Counted from the stretch's first letter, positions 35,594-47,159 are shown. The stretch: 64,000 bases of DNA from Drosophila miranda (GCF_003369915.1 NC_046674.1:31747657-31811656); one strand, 5' to 3'. The notes: generated by a model from the letters alone, not told the origin. A program made the numbers and translations.

Positions 35594-36737
35594 TATACCC
35601 GATACTCAAAATGAGTATTGGGGTATATTAGATTTGTGGTAAAAGTGGATGTGTGTAACGTCCAGAAGGAATCGTTTCCGACCCCATAAAGTATATATAT
35701 TCTTGATCAGCATCAATAGCCGAGTCGATTGAGCCCTGTCTGTCTGTCCGTCTGTCCGTCCGTCCGTCCGTCCGTCCGTCCGTCCGTCCGTCCGTCCGTC
35801 CGTCCGTCCGTCCCCTTCAGCGCCTAGTGCTCAAAGACTATAAGAGCTAGAGCAACGATGTTTTGGATCCAGACTTCTGTGATATGTCACTGCTACAAAA
35901 ATATTTCAAAACTTCGCCCCGCCCACTTCCGCCCCCACAAAGGACGAAAATCTGTGGCATCCACATTTTTAAAGATACGATAAAACCAAAAACGCAGAAT
36001 CGGTGAGGATGACCATATCTTCTACAGTGCAAAATCTGAACAAGATCGAATAATGATTATAGCCAGAATCAAGAAAACAATTTCATTCTTTCTCGCTCTG
36101 TCTCTCTCTAACACACAGGTTTCATGGTCGGTTTTGTCAATTGCAAAATATGAGTTCAAGGATCTCAGAACCTATAAGAGCCAGAGAAACCAAATTTGGT
36201 ATCCACACTCCTGTGATATCGGACCTTGACCGTTTCGTGTCCAAATTTCGCCACACCCCCTTCCGCCACCGCAAAGGACGAAAATCTGGGGCATCCACAA
36301 ATCTAAGAGACTATTAAGGCTAGAGTAACCAAATTTGGTATCCGCACTTCTGTTAGATCTCACTATAAAACGTATATCTCAGAATTTCGCCCCACCCCCT
36401 TCCGCCCCCACAAAAGACGAAAATCTGTTGCATCCACAATATTGCACATTCGAGAAAACTAAAAACGCAGAATCATAGATAATGACCATATCTATCAGAT
36501 TGCTGAATCTGGATCAGATCGGATCATTTTTGTAGCCAAAAGCAAGAAATCAATTTTCAGTGGCTACGCAGCGCCCGACGTCACGCTCAGACTGATTTTC
36601 TGTCTCTCTCGCACGCACTCTTTGTCGTGTCGTTTAATATTAGCGGCGTCTGCCGGAGGAGAGCCATACTGACTTAGTATCGGGTATAACCGTAGAGTTG
36701 CGGTGTCCGCAGCAACTCACAACGTTCCCCCTCGTTA
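35594..36737 (+). mobile_element. DINE-1 copy, first member of block B
   Basis: Full length with both 13-bp subterminal repeats, a (GTCY)n tract of about 75 bp at 35737-35812, and a CGTTCCCCCTCGTT end. It starts 35 bp upstream of the COX4-like frame on the opposite strand. Confidence 0.88.
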
Positions 36738-37115
36738 GTCGTGCTAATGTTGCTCCGGCTGCAGACATTTTGTTGCTTACCTGATGTTTGTATTCTGTAT
36801 TTTGTTTCAATAATTTATAAGTTAGAACTTCGATTTTGATTTGCTCCTTCTCGCCCTGCCTGACAAAATAAATCTCTCAGCTCGACTTTTTTATAATTTT
36901 CTATTAGACAACTGACAGCTGAGTAGGGCTGTCGACTAGTCCGAAAGCACAGCTCAGCAGGCTAGAAATATTTTGTTCATTTTTATTCAAAAGTAATAGA
37001 AAAAATTGATTTCAAATTTTCACACAACCTTAAAAGCCAAATAAAGAGCATAGATAAAATACACGTTATTGTTGCATTTACATATTATTACATATGTGTA
37101 TTATGATGCCCTTTT
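36738..37115. other. Non-DINE segment inside composite block B
   Basis: Nearly identical to 24713-25091; I noticed T/G (CTTTATT/CTGTATT) and G/A (GGCTGGAA/GGCTAGAA) differences. Confidence 0.7.
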
Positions 37116-37672
37116 TATACCCGATACTCAAAATCAGTATAGGGGTATATTAGATTTGTGGTGCAAATGGATGTGTGTAACGTCCAGAAGGACGATTCCT
37201 TTCCGACGCCATAAAATATATACATATATGTCTGCCCGTTCGTCTGTCCGTCCCTATGAGCACCTAGATTTCAGAGACTATAAAAGCTAGGGCAACCAAA
37301 TTTATGCAGACTCCTGTTAGATTTCACTGTTACAAGTTTGTTTTAAAATTTCACCCCACATCCTTCAGCACCCACAAAGGACGAAAATCTCTGTCTTCCA
37401 CAATTTTAAAGGTACGAGAAATCATAAGAGAGAATCATAAAGAATAATCATATCTACCGGATTGATAAATCTGAATCAGATCGGAACATTACTATAACCA
37501 AAGGAACCAATCAATTTGCAGTGGCTACGCAGCGCCCGATGACAAGTTCTGACTTTTTTTTCTGTCTCTCATGCACTCACTCTGTCGTTTAATGTTAGAG
37601 CCGTCTGCCGGAGGAGAGCCATACTGACTGCCCTGTAGTACCAGCAGTGAGCGATAGAAGAGAACTTCGTTT
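37116..37672 (+). mobile_element. Variant DINE-1, second member of block B
   Basis: Matches 25092-25648 almost base for base, including its unusual 3' end. Confidence 0.75.
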
Positions 37673-37673
37673 T

Positions 37674-38000
37674 TATACCCGATACTCAAAATGAGTATTG
37701 GGGTATATTAGATCTGTGGTAAAAGTGGATGTGTGTAACGTCCAGAAGGAATCGTTTCCGACCCCATAAAGTATATATATTCTTGATCAGCATCAATAGC
37801 CGAGTCGATTGAGCCCTGTCGGTCTGTCCGTCCGTCCGTCCGTCCGTCCGTCCGTCCCCTTCAGCGCCTAGTGCTCAAAGACTATAAGAGCTAGAGCAAC
37901 GATGTTTTGGATCCAGACTTCTGTGATATGTCACTGCTACAAAAATATTTCAAAACTTCGCCCCGCCCACTTCCGCCCCCACAAAGGACGAAAATCTGTG
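37674..38000 (+). mobile_element. DINE-1, 5' part, interrupted by BEL
   Basis: Runs from TATACCCGATACT to GACGAAAATCTGTG, where the BEL LTR begins; it continues at 44422. Confidence 0.85.
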
Positions 38001-38470
38001 TGTTGTGAAATCCTCGATACGAGATTTCAATGTTGAGCAGAAATGCTCTGGGGAATCTTTGCGTTTAATAATGTACTACACGATATAGACAATTCGATAT
38101 TTATTCATTTGGACTTCAATCAACTTAAACTTTAATCTTAATCGCGTATAGAGTATGTATGTATGTAATGGGTAATACGGGTTTAAGCGCGGCCGGCTGC
38201 AACTGCTAATTGTCGTTGTGATTTCGTCGACACGCAAACGAAGACTCTTCATGGTGATCGGAAACGAGGTTACGCTGCCCTAGCATGAAACGACGCCGTT
38301 CTCCGAGTGGGCAATCGCAGTTAGAGCTCTCTCACTCTCTTTGTAGTTTAACCCTTAGAAAACCGTCCATGCCGCCCCCAATACTGGGACCAGTATTAGA
38401 AACCAAAGGATGTCACATGTGAATGCTCTGTGAATAAATAAAGTGTTCGTTATGGTACATGTATGGTCGA
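38001..38470 (-). repeat. Putative 3' LTR of the BEL element
   Basis: On the plus strand it starts TGTTGTGAAATCC, which reads ...ACAACA at the LTR 3' end. It carries AATAAA on the minus strand near 38100. The inner boundary is uncertain because there is no partner LTR to align. Confidence 0.6.
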
Positions 38471-38476
38471 ATAGAG

Positions 38477-41400
38477 CTAGCAACGGTGGTAGGATTGTTC
38501 TGAGGTCTGTGGCAACGGTAGCCGACATAGTTTAGAGACCGATCGTTTGTATACGCCTGATGCTGTTTTAACAGTTGCGACTCTGACTAAACTGTCAGCT
38601 CCAGGGTGAACTTCTATTATCCTTCCCAGTTTCCACTCGTTGGGTGGCAGTCGGTCATCCTTGACAATTACTAGATCGCTGACTTGTAGATTGTCGGTTT
38701 CCTGTCGCCACTTTGGACGGGCTTGAAGATGTGATAGCCAATCCGAACTCCAACGTTTCCAAAATTGCCGGATCATTTTCTGTCCTTCCAGAAATTGGAC
38801 TGTGAGTGGAACATCCCTTGTCGTTACATCCGGCGGTGCTAATAATGAATCTCCAATAAGAAAATGTGCCGGGGTGAGGACAGCTAGGTCCTCCGGCTCC
38901 GCGCTTAGTGGACATAATGGCCTGGAATTTAAACAGGCTTCAATTTGTGTTAGCACGGTAGCAAGTTGTTCGTAGGTCATTTTATATCCTGAAAAGGCTC
39001 GATAGAGATGTGTTTTGACAGACTTTACATTTGCCTCCCAAAGGCCTCCGAAATTAGGACTATGCGGTGGATTAAAATGCCATTGGACGTTTCGGGCCGC
39101 TAAAGCAGGTATTACAGTTGTGGGTAGCTCTCGTTTCAAATGTATTTGCCAGGTTTGAAGAGCCCGGTCGGCACCAATGAAGTTCGTGCCGCAGTCGCTA
39201 TACATGTGTTGACAGTAGCCCCGACGCGCGATGAAACGTTGTAGGGCCATGAGAAAGTGTTCGGTGGTTAAGCCCGTGACCGCTTCAAGATGAATTGCCT
39301 TTGTAGCCAAACAGATGAACACTGCGATATACGCCTTGTAGTTTGTGTGTCCACGGAATCTGGATGCTTGAATTTCGAACGCGCCTGTATAGTCCACTCC
39401 GGTGGCGATGAATGCACGAGTTGGCGGATTGACTCTATGTAGGGGAAGATCGGCCATCAATTGTGCTGCTGGTTTCGGTCGGTGACGAAAACATCGGACG
39501 CATTGTCGAAGAATGCGTTTGACAGTTTGTTTTCCGTTGACTAGCGTTAATTCGGTGCCGCCGTGGAGTGCGAGACGGTGGGCATTACGCACGACGAGAT
39601 CGGTAAAATGATGATGATTGGGAATGATCATTGGTTGTCGCTGGCTTATCGGAAGGTGCATTGCATTTCGCAGTCGACCTCTGACTCGTAGAATTTGTTG
39701 GTCATCTAGAAATGGGGATAATTGACACAACTTGTGTGTGCCCGATAGTGCCTTGTTTCCCTTCAACCTCAATATCTCTGTCGCGTAGACCTCCTGTTGA
39801 ATGCTGCGAACGAGATGACTTAAAGCGTTGTCGAGCTCCTGCACACTCAGTGGTCCAGACAGTTTGTCCCCTTTGGCTTGAATGTTATGTATAAACCGTA
39901 GAACATATGCCATGACTGATATTAACCTGTCGTATGAGGACGAGTTGTGGATGAAGGCTTCTGGAGCCTCCGAGACTTGCACAGCATTTTGGAACAAAAC
40001 TGACGGTTTCTCCTCGATTATAGTCCTGTCGATGTCCTGACTGGGAACTCCGTTTGCCGGCCATTGGCTTTCCGGCTGCTGTAGCCATGATGGTCCAGAC
40101 CACCATAATGGATGTACTGCTAACTCTTGTGGTGTTAAGCCACGAGTTGCGCAGTCCGCTGGGTTTACCGCAGTAGGTACATGTCTCCACTGGGTTGATG
40201 TACTATGCTCCAAAATCTGTCCAACGCGATTTGACACAAAGGTTTGCCATCGGTGGGGATCTCCATTTATCCAAAACCAAACGATAGTAGCATCTGACCA
40301 ATAGAAGGTTGCCATAGGTGGTCCTGCAGTGCGAAGTTGGTCCCGGATCCATTTTGCCAGTTTAACTGCCAGCAGCGCACCCGAAAGTTCGACTCGTGGA
40401 ATTGTGATCGGTTTCGTGGGTGTGACTCGACTGCGTGCAGCTAGCAAATGAGTTTGAATCATTCCGTTTGGTAGCTCTGCACGAATATATGCACATGCTG
40501 CATACGCCAGTGATGATCCATCGCAGAAAACATGTAGCTGTAATGACGCAAGCTCGTGGATGTTGAAGCGCAGCCATCGTGGTACTTGAATTTGCTCGAC
40601 ATATGGCAAGTTCTGTATGAATCCCTGCCATCTATCAAGCAGTTCGGTTGGCAGCGGTTCATCCCAGTCCAGTTGTGCTAGGCTGCCATCGTTGCGTTTG
40701 ATGCGGGCCATCCATGAGTCCTTGAGTATCGCCTTCGCGGTCATGACACAGGGCGTGATGAAACCTAATGGGTCGTACAGTCGGGCGACTGTGGAAAGTA
40801 AAGAACGTTTAGTATGTGCGTGACTGATTTCAAAATTTATCTTGAACCCAAAATAGTCTTGATGTGGATGCCAATAGAGGCCTAAGGTTTTAACGGGATC
40901 TTGGTACTCAAACTCTAATAATGTCTTATGAGATAAATGGTCTGGAGGTATGTCTTGTAGCAGAGAAGCGTCATTCGCAGACCACTTTCGAAGCTCCATT
41001 CCTGCTGATCGTAAGGCTCCGATCAATTGATTTTGAATTTCTAATGCTCCTTCGCGAGTGGAAGCTCCGCTTTGTACGTCGTCCACGTATATTTCGTGTC
41101 GAAGGACCCCTTCCGCGAGTGGGTATCGGTCTCGTTCATCCTGCGCCAGTTGATGTATGACGCGAATGGCTGTGTAAGGAGCTGAAGCGGTTCCAAACGT
41201 AACTGTGTTGAGATAATACTCAGCTACTTGGTTGTGTTCGTCATGCCAAAAGATGCGTTGATATTGCGAATCCTCTGCATTCATGTCAATGCCTCTATAC
41301 ATCTTCTGAATGTCGGCAGCAAAAACAAAACGATGGAAACGCCAATTCAGGACCACGCCGGCTAGATCGTTTTGGAGCGCTGGTCCGGTGCATAGGACGT

Positions 41401-43948
41401 CATTGAGCGATTTTCCGTTTGACGTTTTACAGGAGGCGTCATATACTACTCTAACCTTAGTAGTGACACTTTCCTCTTTAAATACTGCGTGATGAGGCAA
41501 GGTGCAACATGTGGACTCGATTCCATTCTCCTTGCTAATGATGCAATGCTGCTGCTCCTTGGTTGTTACTTTGGTCACCTGGCCTAGTTGAAAGTACTCC
41601 TTCATGACTTCCGAATATTTGGCTTGCAGCTCCGGCTGCCTTTGGAATCTTCGTTGAAGCATTTGGAATCGATTAATCGCGATTTGACGTGATTTGCCTA
41701 GCACCTGCGAAGGGTCAAACAAACGCTTAAGTGGTAACCGTACCAAATACTTGCCGTTTCGTTGACGGATGTGAGTTCGTTTAAAATGCTCCTCGCACCA
41801 TCGCTCTTCTGGTGTGAGCTGTTTTGCAGAACCGAGATGCTCCATTTCGAAGAATTTCTGGACGAGATTCTCTAGCCTGTTGTGGTGACATCTAATGGTG
41901 ACAGCGTGTGAGCGTGTGGAAGTGGCTCGACCAAAGACTATCCAGCCCAGCTGGGTGTGCTGTGCAATTGGTTGGTTCTCCTTTCCTCTGCGGATATCTG
42001 AAAGCAGGATCTGTGGGATTACGTCCGCTCCCAGCAGAAGATCAATCCGTTGTGATTTGTAGAACCTGGGATCGGCGAGTTCTATTCCGTTCAAATGAGG
42101 ACATTGCTGCAATTTGATGGATTTTGAAGGTAATTGCGATGTAAGCGGTTTAAGTATAAACGCAGTATCAATGGTAGTACAAAACTGCGAAGTACAAGAA
42201 CTTAATGCCAATTCTGTAGTGTAGGTACACCTGTTCTTGGAGGTGGTCCCAACTCCAGCAATTTCTGCCGAAATTGGATGCCGCTTGAGGTTGAGAGCCT
42301 GCACTGTGTGCTCTGTAATGAGGGTTCCTTCCGAGCCTGAATCCACTAACGCACGTACCACCGCTGATTGACCAGTGTGGGGGTTGTGGATTGTGACCAG
42401 GGCAGTGGCCAGAAGGACAGTGCTGGGTTCGTGATGCGTTGCCGTAGCGGAGACTAGTTGCGCAGAGTGTGTTCTCACAGACGAGTCGGTCGCTGCAGAC
42501 TGTGGATGACCACCGGAACTAGTGTTGGGAACAACTGGGAGAGGCTGTGCAGTGCTCTGAGTAGGAAGTGGGGTCCTAGCGTAGAGTTGCGTAGGTGTAG
42601 CCCTGCCAGATGAGTCGCTCGTTGTATACTGCCAGGAGTTACCGGAACGAGCGCTATGGGAGGCTGCGTGAGGCTGTGTTGCCACCTGAGCAGGAGTTGG
42701 GAAGTGCAGCAGTGTATGGTGTCTTTGACCACACTGCGTGCAGTTCCTTTTACTGGTACATTTTGAAAGTGCATGGGAACGGCTCAGACAGTTGAGGCAT
42801 GCCTTTGCATGATCGACGATGGCTTTCCTTGCAAAGCAGTCCTTGGACAAAAGGTCCGGGCAATGCCGAAGATTGTGACTGTCGCTACAGTGAGGGCAGC
42901 GAGTGTGTTCGGCAACCGCAGTCTTGGCATGGAAACTGTTGCCCTTGTATGTTACGTTGCCAACTGACTTCTTCGGGTGCCTTTGATTGACAGGCTGCGG
43001 CACAGGTGTCCGCGTCGTGGAGTGGCCTCGGTTTTCGAACACATCGATGCTGACGAGACGGTCGTTGAGAAATGATTGTAGCTGAGAAAAGGTGGCAAGT
43101 TCGGCAGAGCTACCGAGATGGAGCTCCCAAGCTTGCAGTGTCGTGCTTGGCAGTCTGGAAGTGAGATGATGAGCCATCCAATGCTGAACATCTAGATTCT
43201 TGAAAGCATTGAGACAAACCGTCGCAACATTAAGCATATGTTTTATATCAGCAGACTGCTCCTTTGTCAACTGTGGCAAGTCATACAAACCGTTCATATG
43301 GTACATAAACTGCAGCCGTTTGTTGTCGTATCGCTTGAGGACGAGACTCCAAGCTGTTGCATAGTTATTTCCCGCAAGCGCCATCTGCTGAATATCCTCG
43401 TCGCGATCCGAGGGAAGAGCTTGCTTCAGGAAATGAAACCTTTGGACGTCGGACAGTTTCTGGTTGTTATGGATGAGTTGAACAAATGCATCGTGAAATG
43501 CCGGCCAATCCACAAACTTGCCTGTAAATGTCGGTACAGGTAGCTTGGGCAATTGCACTGATGATACGGATGGATTTGCTGGCTCCGGATTCTGCTGTAC
43601 CGGTGGTGCTCTTGGACATACATTTTCGTAGGCCTCTGATATGATGCTGAATGCCGTTGTATAGTCTTCATCAAAGCGAAAGGCCACTTCGCTGGACACA
43701 TAACTATGCGTACTTGGACATCGAAGTATTAGCAAACGTTGATGATTTTGCTCAAATTCACCTAAGAACCGTTGCAAAGTTTGTAAGCGCGTTTGAAAAT
43801 AAGCTTTTGTTTTCCGATCTGCGCCATCCTTTCTGAAATTACGCACCGTTTGATTAACCCTCGCAATGAGATTTGTCTGAATAACACTGAGATTGTCGAT
43901 CTCCACCTGAGGATCGGCTTCGAGGTCGTGGGACTCGGCTGTTGACAT
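38477..43948 (-). CDS. BEL/Pao gag-pol polyprotein, open throughout
   Basis: One frame of 1823 residues, taking the ATG at 43948 (MSTAESHDLEAD) because the frame opens further upstream only with a GTG. In order: a gag region with a DUF1759-type core (about 60-320); a Cys/His-rich block at about 350-420 (CPHCSDSHNLRHC, ACLNCLSRSHALSKC, NCTQCGQRHH); an aspartic protease with ALVDSGSEG near 535; a reverse transcriptase with the YVDD box near 955; an RNase H region with FCDGSS near 1140; an integrase with DYTGAF near 1520 and SDCGTNF near 1585; and a C-terminal DUF5641-like tail. This order and the YVDD box are typical of BEL/Pao elements, which move through an RNA intermediate in virus-like particles. 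The frame has no stop or frameshift, so the insertion is recent, though without a 5' LTR it should not be able to start its own transcript. Confidence 0.92.
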   Translation of the reverse strand: MSTAESHDLEADPQVEIDNLSVIQTNLIARVNQTVRNFRKDGADRKTKAYFQTRLQTLQRFLGEFEQNHQRLLILRCPSTHSYVSSEVAFRFDEDYTTAFSIISEAYENVCPRAPPVQQNPEPANPSVSSVQLPKLPVPTFTGKFVDWPAFHDAFVQLIHNNQKLSDVQRFHFLKQALPSDRDEDIQQMALAGNNYATAWSLVLKRYDNKRLQFMYHMNGLYDLPQLTKEQSADIKHMLNVATVCLNAFKNLDVQHWMAHHLTSRLPSTTLQAWELHLGSSAELATFSQLQSFLNDRLVSIDVFENRGHSTTRTPVPQPVNQRHPKKSVGNVTYKGNSFHAKTAVAEHTRCPHCSDSHNLRHCPDLLSKDCFARKAIVDHAKACLNCLSRSHALSKCTSKRNCTQCGQRHHTLLHFPTPAQVATQPHAASHSARSGNSWQYTTSDSSGRATPTQLYARTPLPTQSTAQPLPVVPNTSSGGHPQSAATDSSVRTHSAQLVSATATHHEPSTVLLATALVTIHNPHTGQSAVVRALVDSGSEGTLITEHTVQALNLKRHPISAEIAGVGTTSKNRCTYTTELALSSCTSQFCTTIDTAFILKPLTSQLPSKSIKLQQCPHLNGIELADPRFYKSQRIDLLLGADVIPQILLSDIRRGKENQPIAQHTQLGWIVFGRATSTRSHAVTIRCHHNRLENLVQKFFEMEHLGSAKQLTPEERWCEEHFKRTHIRQRNGKYLVRLPLKRLFDPSQVLGKSRQIAINRFQMLQRRFQRQPELQAKYSEVMKEYFQLGQVTKVTTKEQQHCIISKENGIESTCCTLPHHAVFKEESVTTKVRVVYDASCKTSNGKSLNDVLCTGPALQNDLAGVVLNWRFHRFVFAADIQKMYRGIDMNAEDSQYQRIFWHDEHNQVAEYYLNTVTFGTASAPYTAIRVIHQLAQDERDRYPLAEGVLRHEIYVDDVQSGASTREGALEIQNQLIGALRSAGMELRKWSANDASLLQDIPPDHLSHKTLLEFEYQDPVKTLGLYWHPHQDYFGFKINFEISHAHTKRSLLSTVARLYDPLGFITPCVMTAKAILKDSWMARIKRNDGSLAQLDWDEPLPTELLDRWQGFIQNLPYVEQIQVPRWLRFNIHELASLQLHVFCDGSSLAYAACAYIRAELPNGMIQTHLLAARSRVTPTKPITIPRVELSGALLAVKLAKWIRDQLRTAGPPMATFYWSDATIVWFWINGDPHRWQTFVSNRVGQILEHSTSTQWRHVPTAVNPADCATRGLTPQELAVHPLWWSGPSWLQQPESQWPANGVPSQDIDRTIIEEKPSVLFQNAVQVSEAPEAFIHNSSSYDRLISVMAYVLRFIHNIQAKGDKLSGPLSVQELDNALSHLVRSIQQEVYATEILRLKGNKALSGTHKLCQLSPFLDDQQILRVRGRLRNAMHLPISQRQPMIIPNHHHFTDLVVRNAHRLALHGGTELTLVNGKQTVKRILRQCVRCFRHRPKPAAQLMADLPLHRVNPPTRAFIATGVDYTGAFEIQASRFRGHTNYKAYIAVFICLATKAIHLEAVTGLTTEHFLMALQRFIARRGYCQHMYSDCGTNFIGADRALQTWQIHLKRELPTTVIPALAARNVQWHFNPPHSPNFGGLWEANVKSVKTHLYRAFSGYKMTYEQLATVLTQIEACLNSRPLCPLSAEPEDLAVLTPAHFLIGDSLLAPPDVTTRDVPLTVQFLEGQKMIRQFWKRWSSDWLSHLQARPKWRQETDNLQVSDLVIVKDDRLPPNEWKLGRIIEVHPGADSLVRVATVKTASGVYKRSVSKLCRLPLPQTSEQSYHRC

Positions 43949-44421
43949 GTTGCTGTTATATGTGTATGTACCTTTCTCACCCTTAGTTGCACTCTCTTTG
44001 ACCTTGTACAAAATACCCACAACGAAACACTTACTCTGGTACTCGGGAGTGCTTCTCTTTGCTTAAAGCGTAGCTTAAGAGAACTTGCGAGTCGTTGTTG
44101 TTGGTGTTGTCCGAGCGGAGAGCAGAAACTGTGCTACTGTGAGCGTTGAGTTGAGGCCTTGTGTCTAGAGATGATGTGCAGCAACAGAACGCTCGTTGGT
44201 CTCTTGGTCTCTGCTTTGCACGAGAGAGAGGCTGCTGTCTAACCGTCGGCTTGTGTTGTTGTTGTGTGCTACTGTCCAGGCGCAGAGCTATCGTCTGGTC
44301 TTCTTTGTCCCTGCTTCGTGCGAGAGATAGCGGCTGTTGGATAAACCGTTGGTTTGCGTTGTGTTTGCCGTTTACAGTTGCAGCCGGTAAAATATGATTT
44401 TATTTTTTTTCATTTTCTCTC
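43949..44421 (-). other. Leader region of the BEL element
   Basis: Non-coding, with two related stretches containing TCTCGCACGAAGCAG and TCTCGTGCAAAGCAG on the minus strand. The 5' LTR and primer-binding site are not identifiable. Confidence 0.5.
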
Positions 44422-45066
44422 ATTTCATTTTTTCTCGCCCTGTCTCTCTCTAACACACACGTAGCATAGGCGGCTTTGCTTAGAGTAAAACATTAGCGCC
44501 TAGATCTCAGAGACTACAAAAGCTAGAGCAACCAAATTTGGTATCCACACTCCTAATATATCGGACCGAGACGAGTTTGTTTCAAAATTTCGCCACACCC
44601 CCTTCCGCCCCCGCAAAGGACGAAAATCTGGGGATATTCAAAAATCTCAGAGACTATTAAGGCTAGAGTAACCAAATTTGGTATCCGCACTCCTGTTAGA
44701 TCTTACTATAAAACGTGTAACTCAAAATTTCGCCCCACCCCCTTCCGCCCACACAAAGGACGAAAATCTGTTGCATCTATAATATTGCACATTCGAGAAA
44801 ACTAAAAACGCAGAATCATAGATAATGACCATATCTATCAGATTGCTGAATCTGGATCAGATCAGATCATTTTTATAGCCAATAGAAACAAATCAATTTG
44901 GAGTGGCTACGCAGCGCCCGACGTCACGCTCAGACTGATTTTCTGTCTCTCTCGCACGCACTCTTTGTCGTGTCGTTTAATATTAGCGGCGTCTGCCGGA
45001 GGAGAGTCATACTGACTTAGTATCGGGTATAACCGTAGAGTTGCGGTGTCCGCAGCAACTCACAAG
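44422..45066 (+). mobile_element. DINE-1, 3' part, after the BEL insertion
   Basis: Resumes at ATTTCATTTTTTCTCGCCC (matching 26102 of block A) and runs to AGTATCGGGTATA and GCAACTCACAA. Confidence 0.85.
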
Positions 45067-45387
45067 TAGAACAGCTTAAAAATAACATGTGGTGTGACGG
45101 CCCATATTTGGATTGACTTATTTTTGTGCACAGTCCTGTAGCTTATCTGCAAGCAATGGAATAAATGGGAATAAAGAGAAAGCTTTTGACGGGAGAGCGA
45201 GCTTTGAGTTATCGTGGTGGGTTATCTAGGCCTTGTGCTTTAGAGCGTGCGGTTAGAATGGGATCAAGAGACAAAATCAAAGCTCAAGCGCTGGATCATT
45301 CGATCCATAGAACTGAGTTGTGAAAGGGAAGTTTGGTGGAACGGCGAGATAAAAGAAAAGAAAAGGTTATACACGTGTTTAAAAAAA
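45067..45387. other. Short spacer, nothing recognised
   Basis: About 320 bp between two DINE-1 copies; no frame or repeat was recognised. Confidence 0.5.
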
Positions 45388-46012
45388 CGAGGGGGAACGT
45401 TGTGAGTTGCTGCGTAGACTGCAACTCTACATTTATACCCGATACTTAGTCAGTATGGCTCTCCTCCGGCAGACGCCGCTAATATTGACCGACACGACAA
45501 AGAGTGCGTGCGAGAGAGACAGAAAATCAGTCTGAGCGTGTCGTCGGGCGCTGCGTAGCCACTGCAAATTGATTTGTTCCTTTTGGCTATAAAAATGATC
45601 CGATCTGATCCAGATTCAGGAATCTGATAGATATAGTCATTCTCTATGATTTTGCGTAGTTTCTGTTTTCTCGTATCGACGAAATTGTGGATGCCACAGA
45701 TTTTCGCCCTTTGTGGGGCGGAAGTGGGCGGGACAAAGTTTTGAAATATACTTGTAACAGTGACATATCACAGAAGTCCGGATATAAAATTTCGTTGCTC
45801 TAGCTCTTATACTCTTTGAGCATTAGGCGCTAATAGAGACGGACAGACGAACAGACGGACAGACAGACAGAGCTCAATCGACTCGGCTATTGATGCTGAT
45901 CAAGAATATATATACTTTATGGGGTCGGAAACGATTCCTTCTGGACGTTACACACATCCACTTTCACCACTAATCTAATATACCCCAATACTCATTTTGA
46001 GTATCGGGTATA
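45388..46012 (-). mobile_element. DINE-1 copy, reversed, internally deleted
   Basis: Both ends are intact: AACGAGGGGGAACGTTGTGAG on the left and GAGTATCGGGTATA on the right, with TATACCCGATACT also at about 45435. At about 625 bp it lacks roughly the second half of the internal blocks. Its (GTCY)n tract is short. Confidence 0.88.
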
Positions 46013-47150
46013 AAAATAAAAAAGCGATATCCATGAGCTGCAAACGACTAAAAAATACTCGATGTTACAGAAGAAAATAAATTAATTTATTTTAAATTCG
46101 TTTTTGCTTAACATATGTACATACATATGTATACATAATTAATTAATATGACATTTTTGAGAATAAGCGGTGCGCGCTATTTTTATTTTCATTGAAAAAG
46201 CTAATAATAACTAGGCAAAAATAATTTTTTTTGAAGGGATTGCACTTCCGGTCACTCACACGACAAACTTTCGCAATGAATAAAAAAACCAATATTGGAA
46301 AAAAATTTTATTTAATTTTATTTTACTGACTGTTGAACCAATCTCACGTAAACTACAAATTTGCGTCCACTCTTATCATTAAATGCAAATGTTTTGACAA
46401 CTTATCAGATTAAAGATTAGCACAAATACGGTTACTTCGTGCTCTGTTGTCTCTCTTTGTTATTTTTACCGTAACTTCACTTATCTAAGTACAATTAAAG
46501 AAGAGAAGCTCTACGGTAAGAGAACTCTAAATGAAGTAAATAATTTAACGAAATAAGCCTATAAAACGTGCCCATTGCAAGATACATACAAACTCAACTT
46601 CGCTTACAATTGTTTTTTACATATGAACTTTTATTCACTATTTTGACCCAAAAATATAAAATTTCAATACTTCTAAATAATATATAATCAAAAACAGCAA
46701 GATCTTCGGTAGTTTTTTTTTGACTCTTGGTTGACCTTTTCGCGGAAATGCCTATATGTTAGCTTGTGAAGCGCGTTTGGTGAGAGGCACACAAGCCTCA
46801 ATCTTGGCTCTTTTCTTCAGAAGGTTGCAGCTGATTGGAAAATTTTAAATAAAAGTTTGGCTTTGTTTTCTTCGGTTTATATGCGTTGAAAATGATTATC
46901 CATAATTTTGTTTTAATATTTTGTAATTGTATAATTTGATGTGAATTTGCGTTTCTCTCCACCCATTGTTTCCTTTTTGGTTTTTGTCTTTTAAATTGGT
47001 TGAATTATTCATGTGCCGTATGAGTGATATTTGATTGCCCCTCCGATATACAAATATGTATAAATGTTTATATCTTTCTGTTTGCGTGTTTTGGGGTGTG
47101 GAGAACAAAGCCCGCAAAGGAGTTGAAGAATTTAAGTGAAACTTTGCACC
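46013..47150. other. AT-rich DNA without recognised content
   Basis: Long A/T tracts and CATATGTACATACATATG near 46112. No frame was supported. Confidence 0.5.
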
Positions 47151-47159
47151 TGTCTTTTT

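Larger units (their letters stand above)
38001..44421 (-). mobile_element. BEL/Pao LTR retrotransposon lacking its 5' LTR
   Basis: It is inserted in minus orientation into a DINE-1. The left side carries a putative 3' LTR (38001 to about 38470). The coding frame occupies 38477-43948, and about 470 bp of leader follow to the right before DINE-1 sequence resumes at 44422. No second LTR is seen on the right, and about 129 bp of the DINE-1 target are absent there, so one deletion probably removed both. There is no env-like frame. Confidence 0.85.
35594..45066 (+). mobile_element. Composite DINE-1 block, copy B, split by a BEL element
   Basis: Same order as block A: DINE-1 (35594-36737), non-repeat segment (36738-37115), variant DINE-1 (37116-37672), and DINE-1 (37674-38000 plus 44422-45066). 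Relative to block A, about 129 bp (25973-26101) are missing at the BEL insertion. The last DINE-1 ends at CAGCAACTCACAA, lacking the CGTTCCCCCTCG tail. Confidence 0.75.

Noticed and set aside
43949..44020. Upstream extension of the BEL frame to 44020
   Set aside because: It begins with GTG, not ATG; the ATG at 43948 is the better start.
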